Source of the DNA: Micromonospora sp. CB01531
Lineage (GTDB): Bacteria > Actinomycetota > Actinomycetes > Mycobacteriales > Micromonosporaceae
Assembly: GCF_001905095.1 (NCBI RefSeq)
Contig: NZ_LWLS01000061.1
Location: 124,001-188,000 of the forward strand
Reading direction: 5' to 3'
Length of the DNA stretch: 64,000 nucleotides
The notes under the pieces were generated by a model. The model was not told the DNA's origin, searched no databases, and was given only the letters and a program-made list of their open reading frames with translations. The position numbers and the translations under genes were made by a program. Positions 33,640 through 41,022 of the stretch are shown here, piece by piece. How positions within the stretch are numbered: the first letter of the stretch is position 1; every line of letters starts with the position of its first letter.

Positions 33640-34170
33640 TCAGTCGGTGAGGGGGACGCCGGCGGTGGCGGCCACGCCCTCCAGGTAGCCCCGGGCCCGC
33701 TCGGTCTTCGGGTACCGCCCCACCAGGGCCCAGAAATGGGCGTTGTGACTGGGCACGATCAGGTGCGCCAGCTCGTGCAGGAGCACGTAGTCGATCACCC
33801 AGTCGGGCATGTCCTGGATCCGGTGGGAGATCCGGATGGTGCGGTCGGCGGGGGTGCAGGAGCCCCAGCGGCCGTTCTGGTTGGTGACCCAGGCGACGCT
33901 GGCCGGTGCCGACGCGGCACCGTGCTCGGGCAGGTAGAGGTTGATCAGCCGGATGGCCCGGGCCAGCAGCTCGGCGTCGGAGCGGGCGAGCCGGCCCTCG
34001 CGCGCGGCGAGCCGGGCCAGCATCCGGTCGACCCACTCGCTCTCCTCGGCGCGGGAGAACTGATCGGGGATGAGCACCACGACCCGTTCCCCGTCCCGGT
34101 ACGCGGACACCGTACGTCGCCGGCGCTGACTGCGCCGTACCTCGACGACGGGCTTCCGCGTCCCGGCCAT
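33640..34170 (-). CDS. YgjP-like M48-family metallopeptidase
   Basis: A soluble peptidase of about 176 residues. The zinc motif HELAHLI (H-E-x-x-H) is intact near the C-terminal third, followed by PSHNAHFWALVGRYPKTERARGYL, and the upstream NQNGRWGSCTPADRTIRIS is a conserved core of the YgjP/DUF45 family. A basic N-terminus (RRSQRRRRTVSAYRDGERVVV) precedes it. It starts at ATG 34170 (MAGTRKPVVE). The substrate is unknown. In minus direction, TTGACT (34246-34241) and TACGCA (34221-34216) could be its promoter, with a suboptimal 19-base spacer. Confidence 0.9.
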   Translation of the reverse strand: MAGTRKPVVEVRRSQRRRRTVSAYRDGERVVVLIPDQFSRAEESEWVDRMLARLAAREGRLARSDAELLARAIRLINLYLPEHGAASAPASVAWVTNQNGRWGSCTPADRTIRISHRIQDMPDWVIDYVLLHELAHLIVPSHNAHFWALVGRYPKTERARGYLEGVAATAGVPLTD

Positions 34171-34694
34171 TACCGGTCCGCGCAGCCTCGGATGACTGTC
34201 ACGACAGCAAGCTAATGCGTACTGACCAGGGGTCCGCAAGAGTCAACACGACGACACGCGCCCGGAAAATGGTGGTTGGTCGGCAGGAGTCCCAAAAAAA
34301 ATCTTTGCGGCAGCCCGACAAGCGTCCTCGGTCACCCTTCGTGGCGACCCGGGCCGGGCCACGCCCGTCACCTGCCCACCCCCGCACACGTTAAGTGATC
34401 TACGGACGGGCGTCGCGCGGGGGCGGCCCCAAGGGTGATCTGAGGGCATTCGCCCGGCGTGTCCCTGCGGAACTGACTTATCGGACGTGACTCGGCATGC
34501 ACACTCTCGACGTCGACTAGCTCACAGTGTCGATGCTGAGCAGACATGGAACCGCCCAGACCTGGGTAGGGTCCGCCAACCAGCGGTCATGAGCGTGGCC
34601 GCGGAGAACGACCCAGCGCCGGTGCCCCGCGTGGCCCGCCGCCGGGGAACCGCCGGGACGGCGTGTCCGGCGGACGAGACGAGGAGGGGCTACC
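34171..34694. other. Gene-poor intergenic region, about 520 bases
   Basis: No convincing coding frame was seen: the open frames here lack codon bias and homology. Contents are an A-rich tract (AAAAAAAA, 34292-34299) that is unusual in this DNA and a TAGGGT element (34565-34570) that could be the -10 of the next gene. A CCGCCGG/CCGGCGG hairpin (34650-34656 / 34667-34673) also lies just before the ribosome-binding site of the DUF5679 gene. It probably holds divergent promoters for the M48 and DUF5679 genes. Confidence 0.6.
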
Positions 34695-34862
34695 GTGGCC
34701 GACCAGGCCCAGACCTACAACGGTTACTGCGTCAAGTGCAAGGAGAAGCGGGACTTCGAGGGGCGTATCGAGGTCTCCAAGACCGGCATGAACATGGCCA
34801 AGGGCAAGTGCCCGGTGTGCGGCACAACAGTGAACCGCATCCTGGGCAAGGCCAAGGTCTGA
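34695..34862 (+). CDS. Small zinc-ribbon protein (DUF5679)
   Basis: A 55-residue protein with two CxxC-type knuckles, GYCVKCKEK and KCPVCGTTV, which would bind one zinc ion. Lysine-rich, basic ends (ILGKAKV) suggest binding to nucleic acid or ribosomes, as proposed for other short zinc-ribbon proteins; I recognise it as the DUF5679 family from memory. GTG 34695 is preceded by a strong GAGGAGGGG ribosome-binding site. The gene ends at a 38-base perfect palindrome. Neighbours downstream are the ThiF-like gene and an ABC1 kinase, an order found repeatedly in actinobacteria. Confidence 0.82.
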   Translation: MADQAQTYNGYCVKCKEKRDFEGRIEVSKTGMNMAKGKCPVCGTTVNRILGKAKV

Positions 34863-34875
34863 CCGGTACGGATCA

Positions 34876-34913
34876 ACGTGGGGAGGGTGGCCGGCCGGCC
34901 ACCCTCCCCACGT
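34876..34913. terminator. 38-base perfect palindromic terminator
   Basis: A perfect palindrome centred at 34894/34895 (arm begins ACGTGGGGAGGGTGGCCGG), 13 bases after the DUF5679 stop codon. Confidence 0.7.
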
Positions 34914-35061
34914 GCGTTCGGCCCCTACTGTCGGCTGCGTGACACCGGTTACCGCCCGGTTGTGGAAAAGCCGGCTTTTTCTGTGGACAGCCCTGGCCAC
35001 AGCCCGGCGCACCTGTGGACAACGATCGACGGAACGCGCGGACACGGTCACGATTCGTGGC

Positions 35062-36163
35062 ATGCCCGATCCGACGCCCCTCGCCCGCCCGACCCTCCTG
35101 CCGGGGCTGGCCCGCCTCTGGCGGGACCGGCACACCTTCCAGCTCGGGGTCGAGCCCGGCCGGGCCGTCCTGCTGGAGGTGGCGAACCCCCGCGCCGCCC
35201 GCCTGCTCGACCTGCTGGACGGCACCCGGAGCGAACGTGCCGTCCTCGCGTACGCGGCCACCGCGCGGGTCGCGCCGGACGAGGCGCGCGTCCTGCTCGA
35301 CACGCTCCGGGCCGCCGGTCTCGTCGTAGCGGCGCAGAGCCTGCTCCCCCGGGACCTCGCCGGGCCGGCCCGGGCCCGGCTCGCCGGCGAGGCCGACGCC
35401 CTGGCGCTGGCCACGTCCGCACTGCCCGGCACCCCGGCCCAGGTGCTGCGCCGCCGCCGGGCGGCGCGCGTGCTGGTCACCGGCGCCGGCCGGCTCGGCG
35501 CCGCGATCGCGGTCGCGCTGGCGCAGGCCCGGCGTCGGGCACGTCGTACCCGACCTGCCCGGCCCGGTCCGTCCGGGCGACCTGGTCGGGACCGGCCTGG
35601 CCGCCGCGGAGGTGGGCCGACCGCTGGCCGCGACGGTCCGCGCGGCGCTGGGCCGCTCCGCCCCGGGTACGGAGACCGGGCCGCTCCGCCGGGGCCGCGT
35701 CGACCTGGTGGTCCAGCTCGGCACGGACCGACCGGCGTCCGTGCTGGCCACCGGGCACGCCCAGCGCCGCCAGCCCCACCTCCTGGTCGATCTGCGCGGC
35801 GGGGTGCCGGTGGTCGGCCCGCTCGTGCGCCCGCCGGCGGGTCCCTGCCTGAACTGCCTCGACCTGCACCGGGTGGACCGCGACCCGGACTGGCCCACGC
35901 TCGCCGCCGACGGCACCGAACGGGCCTGCGCCGCCACCACTCGGCTCGCGGCGGTGGCGTACGCGGCCGCGGAGGCGCTGGCCCACCTCGACGGCGGCAC
36001 CCCGGAGACCCTCGGCTGCGCCGTCGAGATCGCCGGAGCCGGCCGGTTCCGCCGCCGCCAGTGGCCGCCGCACCCGTCCTGCGGATGTTCAGGGCGTCGC
36101 CCGATCCGGGTCAGCCCCACCGGTACCGGCTTCGTAGCAGCAGCGGGGCCGTCGAGTCGGTAA
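35062..36163 (+). pseudogene. ThiF/TOMM leader-binding-like protein, broken by a +1 frameshift
   Basis: Reading frame 1 runs from ATG 35062 (MPDPTPLARPTLLPG) with a PqqD-like N-terminal part (HTFQLGVEPGRAVLLE... LLDLLDG) and then the E1-like Rossmann start RVLVTGAGRLGAAIAVALAQA. After 35529 the coherent protein continues only in the next frame: GVGHVVPDLPGPV, then GPCLNCLDLHRVD and PHPSCGC, a zinc CxxC/CxC pair. Total length is 1102 nt = 3x367+1, so deletion of one C from CCC at 35528-35530 restores one 366-residue ORF. This is a recent lesion, a sequencing error or a true frameshift site. It resembles TOMM precursor leader-binding proteins, but no precursor or YcaO gene is nearby. Confidence 0.8.
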
Positions 36164-36173
36164 CAATGACCGG

Positions 36174-37520
36174 GTGACCGACATCCCGCGCCGGGCCGTG
36201 TCCCGGACCGCCAAGCTCGCCGCCCTGCCACTCGGCTTCGCCGGCCGGACCGTCCTCGGCATGGGCAAGCGAGTCACCGGGCTCGCGTCCGAGGTCATCT
36301 CCGCCGAGATCCAGCAACGCACCGCCGAGCAGCTGTTCAGCGTGCTCGGGCAGCTCAAGGGCGGGGCGATGAAGTTCGGCCAGGCCCTGTCGGTCTTCGA
36401 GGCGGCGCTGCCGGAGGAGATCGCCGGCCCCTACCGGCAGGCGCTCACCAAGCTCCAGGAGGCCGCCCCGCCGCTCCCCGCGGCCACCGTGCACAAGGTG
36501 CTCGCCGAGCAGCTCGGCCCGGGCTGGCGGGAGCGGTTCGTGGAGTTCAACGACACCCCGGCCGCCGCGGCCAGCATCGGCCAGGTGCACCGCGCGGTCT
36601 GGCGGGACCCGGGATACGGCCCGAACGGCGCCCCGAACCACCGGGACGTGGCCGTGAAGATCCAATACCCGGGCGCCGGCGACGCCTTGCTCGCCGACCT
36701 GAAGCAGCTCTCCCGGCTGGGCGGCATGTTCCGCGCGATCCAGCCCGGGCTGGACGTCAAGCCGCTCCTGGTCGAGCTGCGGGAGCGGATCACCGAGGAG
36801 CTGGACTACGAGCTGGAGGCCGAGTCGCAGCGCGCCTTCGCCGCGGCGTACGCCGACGATCCGGACATCTACATCCCGGAGGTGCTGGACGCCTCACCCC
36901 GGGTGCTGATCACCGAGTGGGTCGAGGGCACGCCACTGGCGGCGATTATCCGGGAGGGCACCGAGGAACAGCGCGACGAGGCGGGGCGGCTGATGGCCGA
37001 GCTGCACCTGTCCGCGCCGATGCGGGCCGGGCTGCTGCACGCCGACCCGCACCCGGGCAACTTCCGCCTGCTCCCCGACGGCCGGCTCGGCGTGATCGAC
37101 TTCGGCGCGGTGGCCCGGATGCCGGACGGCACCCCCGAGCCGATCGGCCGGATCGCCGCGCTGGCGCTGCGCGGCGACGCCGAGGCGGTGGTGGCCGGGC
37201 TGCGGAAGGAGGGCTTCGTCAGCCCGACCGAGCCGATCGACGCCGAAGAGGTGCTCGACTTCCTCCGCCCGATGCTGGAGCCGATCGCCGCCGAGGAGTT
37301 CCGGTTCACCCGGGCCTGGCTGCGGTCCGAGGCGGCTCGCCTGGCCAACCCCCGCTCGCCGGCCTACCAGCTCAGTCGCCAGCTCAACCTGCCCCCGTCG
37401 TACCTGATGATCCACCGGGTCACGCTGGGCTCGATCGGGGTGCTCTGCCAGTTGGAGGCGAAGGCGCCCTACCGGGCGATCCTGGAGCGCTGGCTGCCCG
37501 GCTTCGCCCCGGTGGGCTGA
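36174..37520 (+). CDS. ABC1/AarF/UbiB-family atypical protein kinase
   Basis: A 448-residue ABC1 kinase-like protein. It has the KxGQ-type element (GGAMKFGQALSVFEAALPEE), the AAASIGQVHRAVW loop, the ATP-binding lysine in DVAVKIQYPG, the catalytic HADPHPGNFRLL and the metal-binding DFGAVARM. UbiB-family members support lipid-quinone or other membrane-lipid metabolism in bacteria and are homologous to Rv3197 in M. tuberculosis. It starts at GTG 36174, ten bases after the ThiF-like gene stop, so they share an operon. A tandem duplication lies across its 3' end. Confidence 0.93.
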   Translation: MTDIPRRAVSRTAKLAALPLGFAGRTVLGMGKRVTGLASEVISAEIQQRTAEQLFSVLGQLKGGAMKFGQALSVFEAALPEEIAGPYRQALTKLQEAAPPLPAATVHKVLAEQLGPGWRERFVEFNDTPAAAASIGQVHRAVWRDPGYGPNGAPNHRDVAVKIQYPGAGDALLADLKQLSRLGGMFRAIQPGLDVKPLLVELRERITEELDYELEAESQRAFAAAYADDPDIYIPEVLDASPRVLITEWVEGTPLAAIIREGTEEQRDEAGRLMAELHLSAPMRAGLLHADPHPGNFRLLPDGRLGVIDFGAVARMPDGTPEPIGRIAALALRGDAEAVVAGLRKEGFVSPTEPIDAEEVLDFLRPMLEPIAAEEFRFTRAWLRSEAARLANPRSPAYQLSRQLNLPPSYLMIHRVTLGSIGVLCQLEAKAPYRAILERWLPGFAPVG

Positions 37521-37612
37521 GCGCGGCGGCCGCCCGCAGGCACGGCGCCGCCTGCGCCACCTCGGTGGGCCGAGCGCGGCGGCGTCAGCAGGCACGGCGC
37601 CGCTTGTGCCAC
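37511..37612. repeat. Imperfect tandem duplication, period 53, at the 3' end of the ABC1 kinase gene
   Basis: Copy 1 (37511-37560) and copy 2 (37564-37612) share GGTGGGC[T/C]GAGCGCGGCGGC and GCAGGCACGGCGCCGC with a few changes. Copy 1 contains the last codons and the TGA stop of the kinase gene. In copy 2 the same position is CGA. A recent tandem duplication is the simplest origin. Confidence 0.75.
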
Positions 37613-37613
37613 G

Positions 37614-37641
37614 GGGGCGGCGGCCATCCGGCCGCCGCCCC
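37614..37641. terminator. Bidirectional terminator
   Basis: 12-bp perfect stem GGGGCGGCGGCC (37614-37625) / 37630-37641 with a 4-base ATCC loop, between the convergent ABC1 kinase gene and the whiB7-linked small gene. Confidence 0.75.
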
Positions 37642-37659
37642 GTGCAGGTGGGTAGGGAT

Positions 37660-37836
37660 CTAGAGAACGCCCAGGTCACGAGCCGACTGGCGCCGGCTCT
37701 TCATCGCGACGGTACGGGCGGAACGGGCTGCCTCAGTGCTCGTGGTGGTGCGACCGGCCTGAGGCCGGGGCATTCGAGCCCGGGACAACGCTTCGTGAAG
37801 TAGTTGCATCTCGGTTCCGTTCGGCAGGTGCAGCAT
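37660..37836 (-). CDS. Small basic hypothetical protein downstream of whiB7
   Basis: A 58-residue, strongly basic protein (MLHLPNGTEMQLLHEALSRARM..., ending KSRRQSARDLGVL). It contains HEALSRARMPRPQAGR, probably a helix. It starts 59 bases after the whiB7 stop codon, in the same direction, so is likely on the whiB7 transcript. GAGAAAG lies 9 bases before the ATG. No family was recognised with certainty. A longer reading from GTG 37869 is open. Alternatively it could be non-functional 3' sequence, so confidence is moderate. Confidence 0.55.
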   Translation of the reverse strand: MLHLPNGTEMQLLHEALSRARMPRPQAGRTTTSTEAARSARTVAMKSRRQSARDLGVL

Positions 37837-37895
37837 CGGTTTCGACTTTCTCGCGGCCGGTGGGCTCACCGGCGGGACGTGTGGAACGGGGTGTG

Positions 37896-38261
37896 TCAGG
37901 CCGCCAGCCGGACCGCGTTACGCGACTCGGTCAGCCCACTGGCCGCCAGTCGCGCCTCGGCCTCGACCCGGAGCTGCGCGTCGCGGGCGAGGTCCTCCTT
38001 GCGCGGACGGCCACGGGGCCGCTTGCGCGGGACGACCGCGCCACGCTCGAAGATCTCGCCGCCCCAGACGCCCCAGGGCTCGGCCCGCTCCACCGCACCC
38101 GCGAGGCACTCGACGCGCAGCGGGCAGTCCCCGCAGAGCGACTTGGCCAGCTCGAGCTCGGTGGGCGAGTCGGAGAACCACAGGTCGGGGTCGAACTTCC
38201 GGCAGGGCAGGTTCGCCTCCACCTCGACGCTCACGTCGAGCGGGGCCAACGCCAGACTCAT
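37896..38261 (-). CDS. whiB7: WhiB7-type antibiotic-resistance regulator
   Basis: A 121-residue Fe-S regulator that turns on intrinsic antibiotic resistance genes together with the housekeeping sigma factor. Cysteines at 20, 43, 46 and 52 (NLPCRK, SLCGDCPLRVEC) ligate the cluster. EPWGVWGGE is the WhiB7-specific signature. A C-terminal AT-hook RGRPRK (in PRKRPRGRPRKEDL) binds AT-rich sequence upstream of promoters. It lies between uvrD2 and a small gene, as in M. tuberculosis Rv3197A. The ribosome-binding site is GGAGG adjacent to the ATG. Expression is controlled by a roughly 470-base leader with an upstream ORF and attenuator (see those entries). Confidence 0.96.
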   Translation of the reverse strand: MSLALAPLDVSVEVEANLPCRKFDPDLWFSDSPTELELAKSLCGDCPLRVECLAGAVERAEPWGVWGGEIFERGAVVPRKRPRGRPRKEDLARDAQLRVEAEARLAASGLTESRNAVRLAA

Positions 38262-38325
38262 CCTCCGGTCACCTCTCTCTCACTTCGATCTCGTGGATCG
38301 CATTTCCGACGTACTTCGGCGGTGC

Positions 38326-38370
38326 AAAAACACTGAGGCCGCGGATCCCTTGTGCGGGTTCCGCGGCCTC
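38326..38370 (-). terminator. Intrinsic attenuator in the whiB7 leader
   Basis: 11-bp stem (GAGGCCGCGGA at 38335-38345 pairs with 38360-38370), a 14-base loop and, on the minus strand, a run of five T (38330-38326). This is the only textbook hairpin-plus-T-tract terminator seen in the window. It stands 24 codons after the upstream ORF stop and 65 bases before the whiB7 ATG, so read-through is needed to express whiB7. Confidence 0.85.
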
Positions 38371-38416
38371 GAGGTGAGCCGGTGGTCTGATGGATCAGAC
38401 CGGTCTACCTCGAGGT
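38367..38416 (-). promoter_or_regulatory. Alternative pairing elements overlapping the upstream ORF stop
   Basis: CCTCGAGGT occurs twice (38367-38375, overlapping the attenuator arm, and 38408-38416, inside the last codons of the upstream ORF) and is self-complementary, so the copies can pair with each other. Between them, GGTCTGAT-GG-ATCAGACC (38384-38401) is a perfect hairpin spanning the upstream ORF stop. Pairing of the two CCTCGAGGT copies would break the terminator stem. Confidence 0.6.
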
Positions 38417-38649
38417 GGAACACCGCGGACATCCGTGCGCTTCTTGGCGCCATCGATGCCCATGCCCGTGAAGCCACTGGTCCCCTCGGTCCCCGCGAGC
38501 GGCGCAACGGTCAGGTTCAGCTCGGCCTGAACCTGGACCTGGTGCACCTGCGGGACCGACGGTCGAGCGGCAAGGGCCACCCGGACAGCCGACAGCGGAG
38601 CGCAGGCAGCTGGCATCGCCAGCGGACGCTCGTAGATGTAGGTCTCCAT
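38395..38649 (-). CDS. whiB7 leader upstream ORF, 84 codons
   Basis: It starts at ATG 38649 with GGGAGG nine bases upstream and encodes 84 residues (METYIYERPLAMPAACAPL ... PPRGRPV). The product has no recognised domain; it is likely a sensor of ribosome stalling rather than a functional protein. It ends inside the antitermination region, 25 bases before the terminator stem. In mycobacteria and Streptomyces, short upstream ORFs couple ribosome-targeting antibiotics to whiB7/wblC read-through. This one is unusually long. Confidence 0.75.
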   Translation of the reverse strand: METYIYERPLAMPAACAPLSAVRVALAARPSVPQVHQVQVQAELNLTVAPLAGTEGTSGFTGMGIDGAKKRTDVRGVPPRGRPV

Positions 38650-38738
38650 TGATGCCACCTCCCTGACTTTCCTCGTGCCGACCATGGACTCATCCCCCGT
38701 GAGCAGCCGGAATGGCGCCGCTCGCGAGGTGTGTCCTG

Positions 38739-38776
38739 AGGCTATTCCTCGCCTCGGGGCGAGGGCAAACGATTTA
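38739..38776 (-). promoter_or_regulatory. whiB7 promoter with AT-rich upstream element
   Basis: On the minus strand TTGCCC (38768-38763), 18 bases, TAGCCT (38744-38739), preceded by the A/T-rich TAAATCGT (38776-38769). WhiB7 is known to activate its own promoter by binding A/T-rich sequence just upstream of the -35 element. The spacer is itself an inverted repeat (CCTCGCC TCGG GGCGAGG). The promoter directly follows the uvrD2 stop codon. Confidence 0.65.
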
Positions 38777-38779
38777 CGG

Positions 38780-40933
38780 CTAGATTTCGAAACTTTTCTG
38801 CGGGCAGACGTCGTCCACCGTTGCGCCCCCCACCAGGGCCAGCACCGCATCGCCGTAAAGTCCCAGTTTGCGGGGGCCGATCCCGGCGATCGCGATCAGT
38901 TCCTCGCTGCGCCCCGGCCGCCGTTCGGCCAGCGCGGTGAGCGTGGCGTCGGTGAAGACGACGTACGCCGGCACCTTCTGCGCCTCGGCCACCCGCTGCC
39001 GCCACTCGCGCAGCCGCTCGTACAGTTCCTGGTCCAGGTCGGATGGGCAGGTGGGGCAGCGGCCCAGCTTGCGGTCCGCCCCGGCGAGCAGGGTGGCGCC
39101 GCAGATCCGGCAGGAGACCACCTGGGCGCGCCGCCGCTCGGTGCGTCGGGCCGCGCCGGCGCCGGCCCGCTCGGTACCCCCCGAGCGGTCGAGCTGCGGC
39201 AGGAACCGGCAGGGCCGCCGGGCCCGACCGCCCGGCGAGCGGGCGGCGGCGTACGACAACCAGAGCCACTCCCGGGCCCGGGTGATCCCGACGTAGAGCA
39301 GCCGCCGCTCCTCCTCGACCTGCTCCGGGGTCTTCGCGTACGTGGTGGGGAGGGTGCCCTCGGCGAGCCCGACCAGGAAAACGGCGTCCCACTCCAGCCC
39401 CTTGGCGGAGTGCAGGGAGGCGAGCGTCACCCCGTCCACGGTGGGTACGTGCTGCTGGGCCGCCCGCCGGGCCAGTTCCTCGGTGAAGTCGGCCAGGGTC
39501 ACCGGGCGCTCGATGGCGGCGGCCTCGCCGATCGGCACCACCTCGGGGGTCGCCGCGTACTCCTCGGCGAGTTGGACCAGGGCGGCGAGCGCCTCCCACC
39601 GCTCACGCGCGGCACCGCCGGCCGGGGGCGCGTCGGGCGCCCAGCCCACCGCGGCGAGCCCTTCCACCACGGCGGCCGGCAGCGGGGTCTCCCCCGGGAT
39701 CGACCGGGTGGCGGCGCGCAGCGCCACCATCGCCTGTCGGACCTCGGGCCGCTCGAAGAACCGCTCGGCCCCCTGCACCACGTACGGCACCTGCGCCTCG
39801 GTGAGCGCCTTCTCGTACGCCTCGGACTGCGCGTTGGTGCGGAACAGCACCGCGATCTCCCGGGCCGGGGTGCCGCCGGCGATCAGCGCCCGGCAGCGGG
39901 CGGCGACCGCGTTGGCCTCGGCCGGTTCGTCGGTGAAGATCCGCAAGTCGGGTTCGGGGCCCGGCGAGCGCTGGCCGTGCAGTTCCAGCCGCAGCCGGGC
40001 CTCGGCACCCCGGGCCTGCGAGATCACCGCGTTGGCCAGCCCGACCACCTGCGGGGTGGAGCGGTAGTCGCGGACCAGCCGGACCACCGTGGCGGTCCGG
40101 TGGTGGCGCGGGAAGTCGACCAGGTACGACGAGGTCGCCCCGGTGAACGAGTAGATGGTCTGGCTGGCGTCGCCGACCACGGTGAGGTCGTCCCGGCCGC
40201 CGAGCCACGCCTCCAGCAGCCGTTGCTGGAGCGGGTTCACGTCCTGGTACTCGTCGACGACGAAGTGCCGGTACTGGCCGCGGACCTGCTCGGCGACGTC
40301 GGCGTGCTCCTCGATCCCCCAGACGGCGGCGCGCAGCAGGTCCTCGAAGTCGATCACCCCGTTGCCGCGCTTGAGCCGCTCGTACGCGGCGAAGACCTCG
40401 GCCACCTTCGCCGGCTCGTACGGGGTCTCGCGCAGCGCCTTGGCCGCGGCCACCACGTACTCGCCCGGCTCGACCAGGGACGACTTGGCCCACTCGATCT
40501 CGCCGGCGAGGTCGCGGGCGGCGGTCCGGTCGGCGCGCAGGCCGACCTTGGCGGCGGCCAGGGTGACCACCCGGACCTTGCTGTCCAGCAACTCCGGCAT
40601 GGCCCGGCCCTCTAGCAGCCGGGGCGCGAAGTAGCGGACCTGGCGCAGCGCCGCCGCGTGGAAGGTTCGCGCCTGGACGCCGCCCACGCCCAGGCCGGTG
40701 AGCCGGGCCCTCATCTCGGCGGCGGCGCGGGCGGTGAAGGTGACCGCCAGCACGTGCCGGGCGGCGATGTCACCGGTGAGCGCGCGGTGCGCGATCCGGG
40801 AGGTCACCGCCCGGGTCTTGCCGGTGCCGGCCCCGGCCAGGATGCAGACCGGGCCGGCCGGGGCGGTCACCGCGGACCGCTGCTCCGGATCCAGCCCGGC
40901 CAGCACCCGTTCCGCCGTTGAGTGAACCGCCAC
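38780..40933 (-). CDS. uvrD2: UvrD2-type superfamily I DNA helicase with HRDC domain
   Basis: A 717-residue 3'-5' DNA helicase like Rv3198c. Walker A is GAGTGKTRA (34-42), the DEAD-type motif is HFVVDEYQDVNPLQ, and helicase motifs IV-VI are seen (GDASQTIYSF, RDYRSTPQVV, VTLASLHSAKGLEWD, LLYVGITRARE). A zinc/tetracysteine knot follows (CRICG... CPTCPSD) and a C-terminal HRDC domain contains IGPRKLGLYGDAVL. This combination is specific to actinobacterial UvrD2. GTG 40933 is the start. It faces mrx1 divergently, while whiB7 lies downstream, as in mycobacteria. Confidence 0.96.
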   Translation of the reverse strand: MAVHSTAERVLAGLDPEQRSAVTAPAGPVCILAGAGTGKTRAVTSRIAHRALTGDIAARHVLAVTFTARAAAEMRARLTGLGVGGVQARTFHAAALRQVRYFAPRLLEGRAMPELLDSKVRVVTLAAAKVGLRADRTAARDLAGEIEWAKSSLVEPGEYVVAAAKALRETPYEPAKVAEVFAAYERLKRGNGVIDFEDLLRAAVWGIEEHADVAEQVRGQYRHFVVDEYQDVNPLQQRLLEAWLGGRDDLTVVGDASQTIYSFTGATSSYLVDFPRHHRTATVVRLVRDYRSTPQVVGLANAVISQARGAEARLRLELHGQRSPGPEPDLRIFTDEPAEANAVAARCRALIAGGTPAREIAVLFRTNAQSEAYEKALTEAQVPYVVQGAERFFERPEVRQAMVALRAATRSIPGETPLPAAVVEGLAAVGWAPDAPPAGGAARERWEALAALVQLAEEYAATPEVVPIGEAAAIERPVTLADFTEELARRAAQQHVPTVDGVTLASLHSAKGLEWDAVFLVGLAEGTLPTTYAKTPEQVEEERRLLYVGITRAREWLWLSYAAARSPGGRARRPCRFLPQLDRSGGTERAGAGAARRTERRRAQVVSCRICGATLLAGADRKLGRCPTCPSDLDQELYERLREWRQRVAEAQKVPAYVVFTDATLTALAERRPGRSEELIAIAGIGPRKLGLYGDAVLALVGGATVDDVCPQKSFEI

Positions 40934-40938
40934 AGCCA

Positions 40939-40965
40939 GGAATCATTCCAGCCTCCGGCGATGTT
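40939..40965 (+). promoter_or_regulatory. Sigma-R promoter of mrx1
   Basis: GGAAT (40939-40943), 19 bases, GTT (40963-40965): the sigma-R consensus with the same spacing as the sigR promoter in this window. It is 58 bases before the mycoredoxin ATG. Confidence 0.8.
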
Positions 40966-41022
40966 GCAGCGATTAGCCTGGCCTGACTGGACCGGGCGCG
41001 CCACCCCTTGGAGGAGCTGACC

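Noticed and set aside
34287..34300. A-rich tract as poly-T terminator or AT-rich foreign DNA
   Set aside because: Only eight A with no hairpin; no gene in the region to end.
34487..34942. 151-codon plus-strand frame over the DUF5679 gene
   Set aside because: No motif; it overlaps the zinc-ribbon gene in another frame and runs across its terminator.
38395..38850. 151-codon version of the whiB7 upstream ORF
   Set aside because: It would begin inside or before the promoter/uvrD2 end and lacks a ribosome-binding site; ATG 38649 has GGGAGG.
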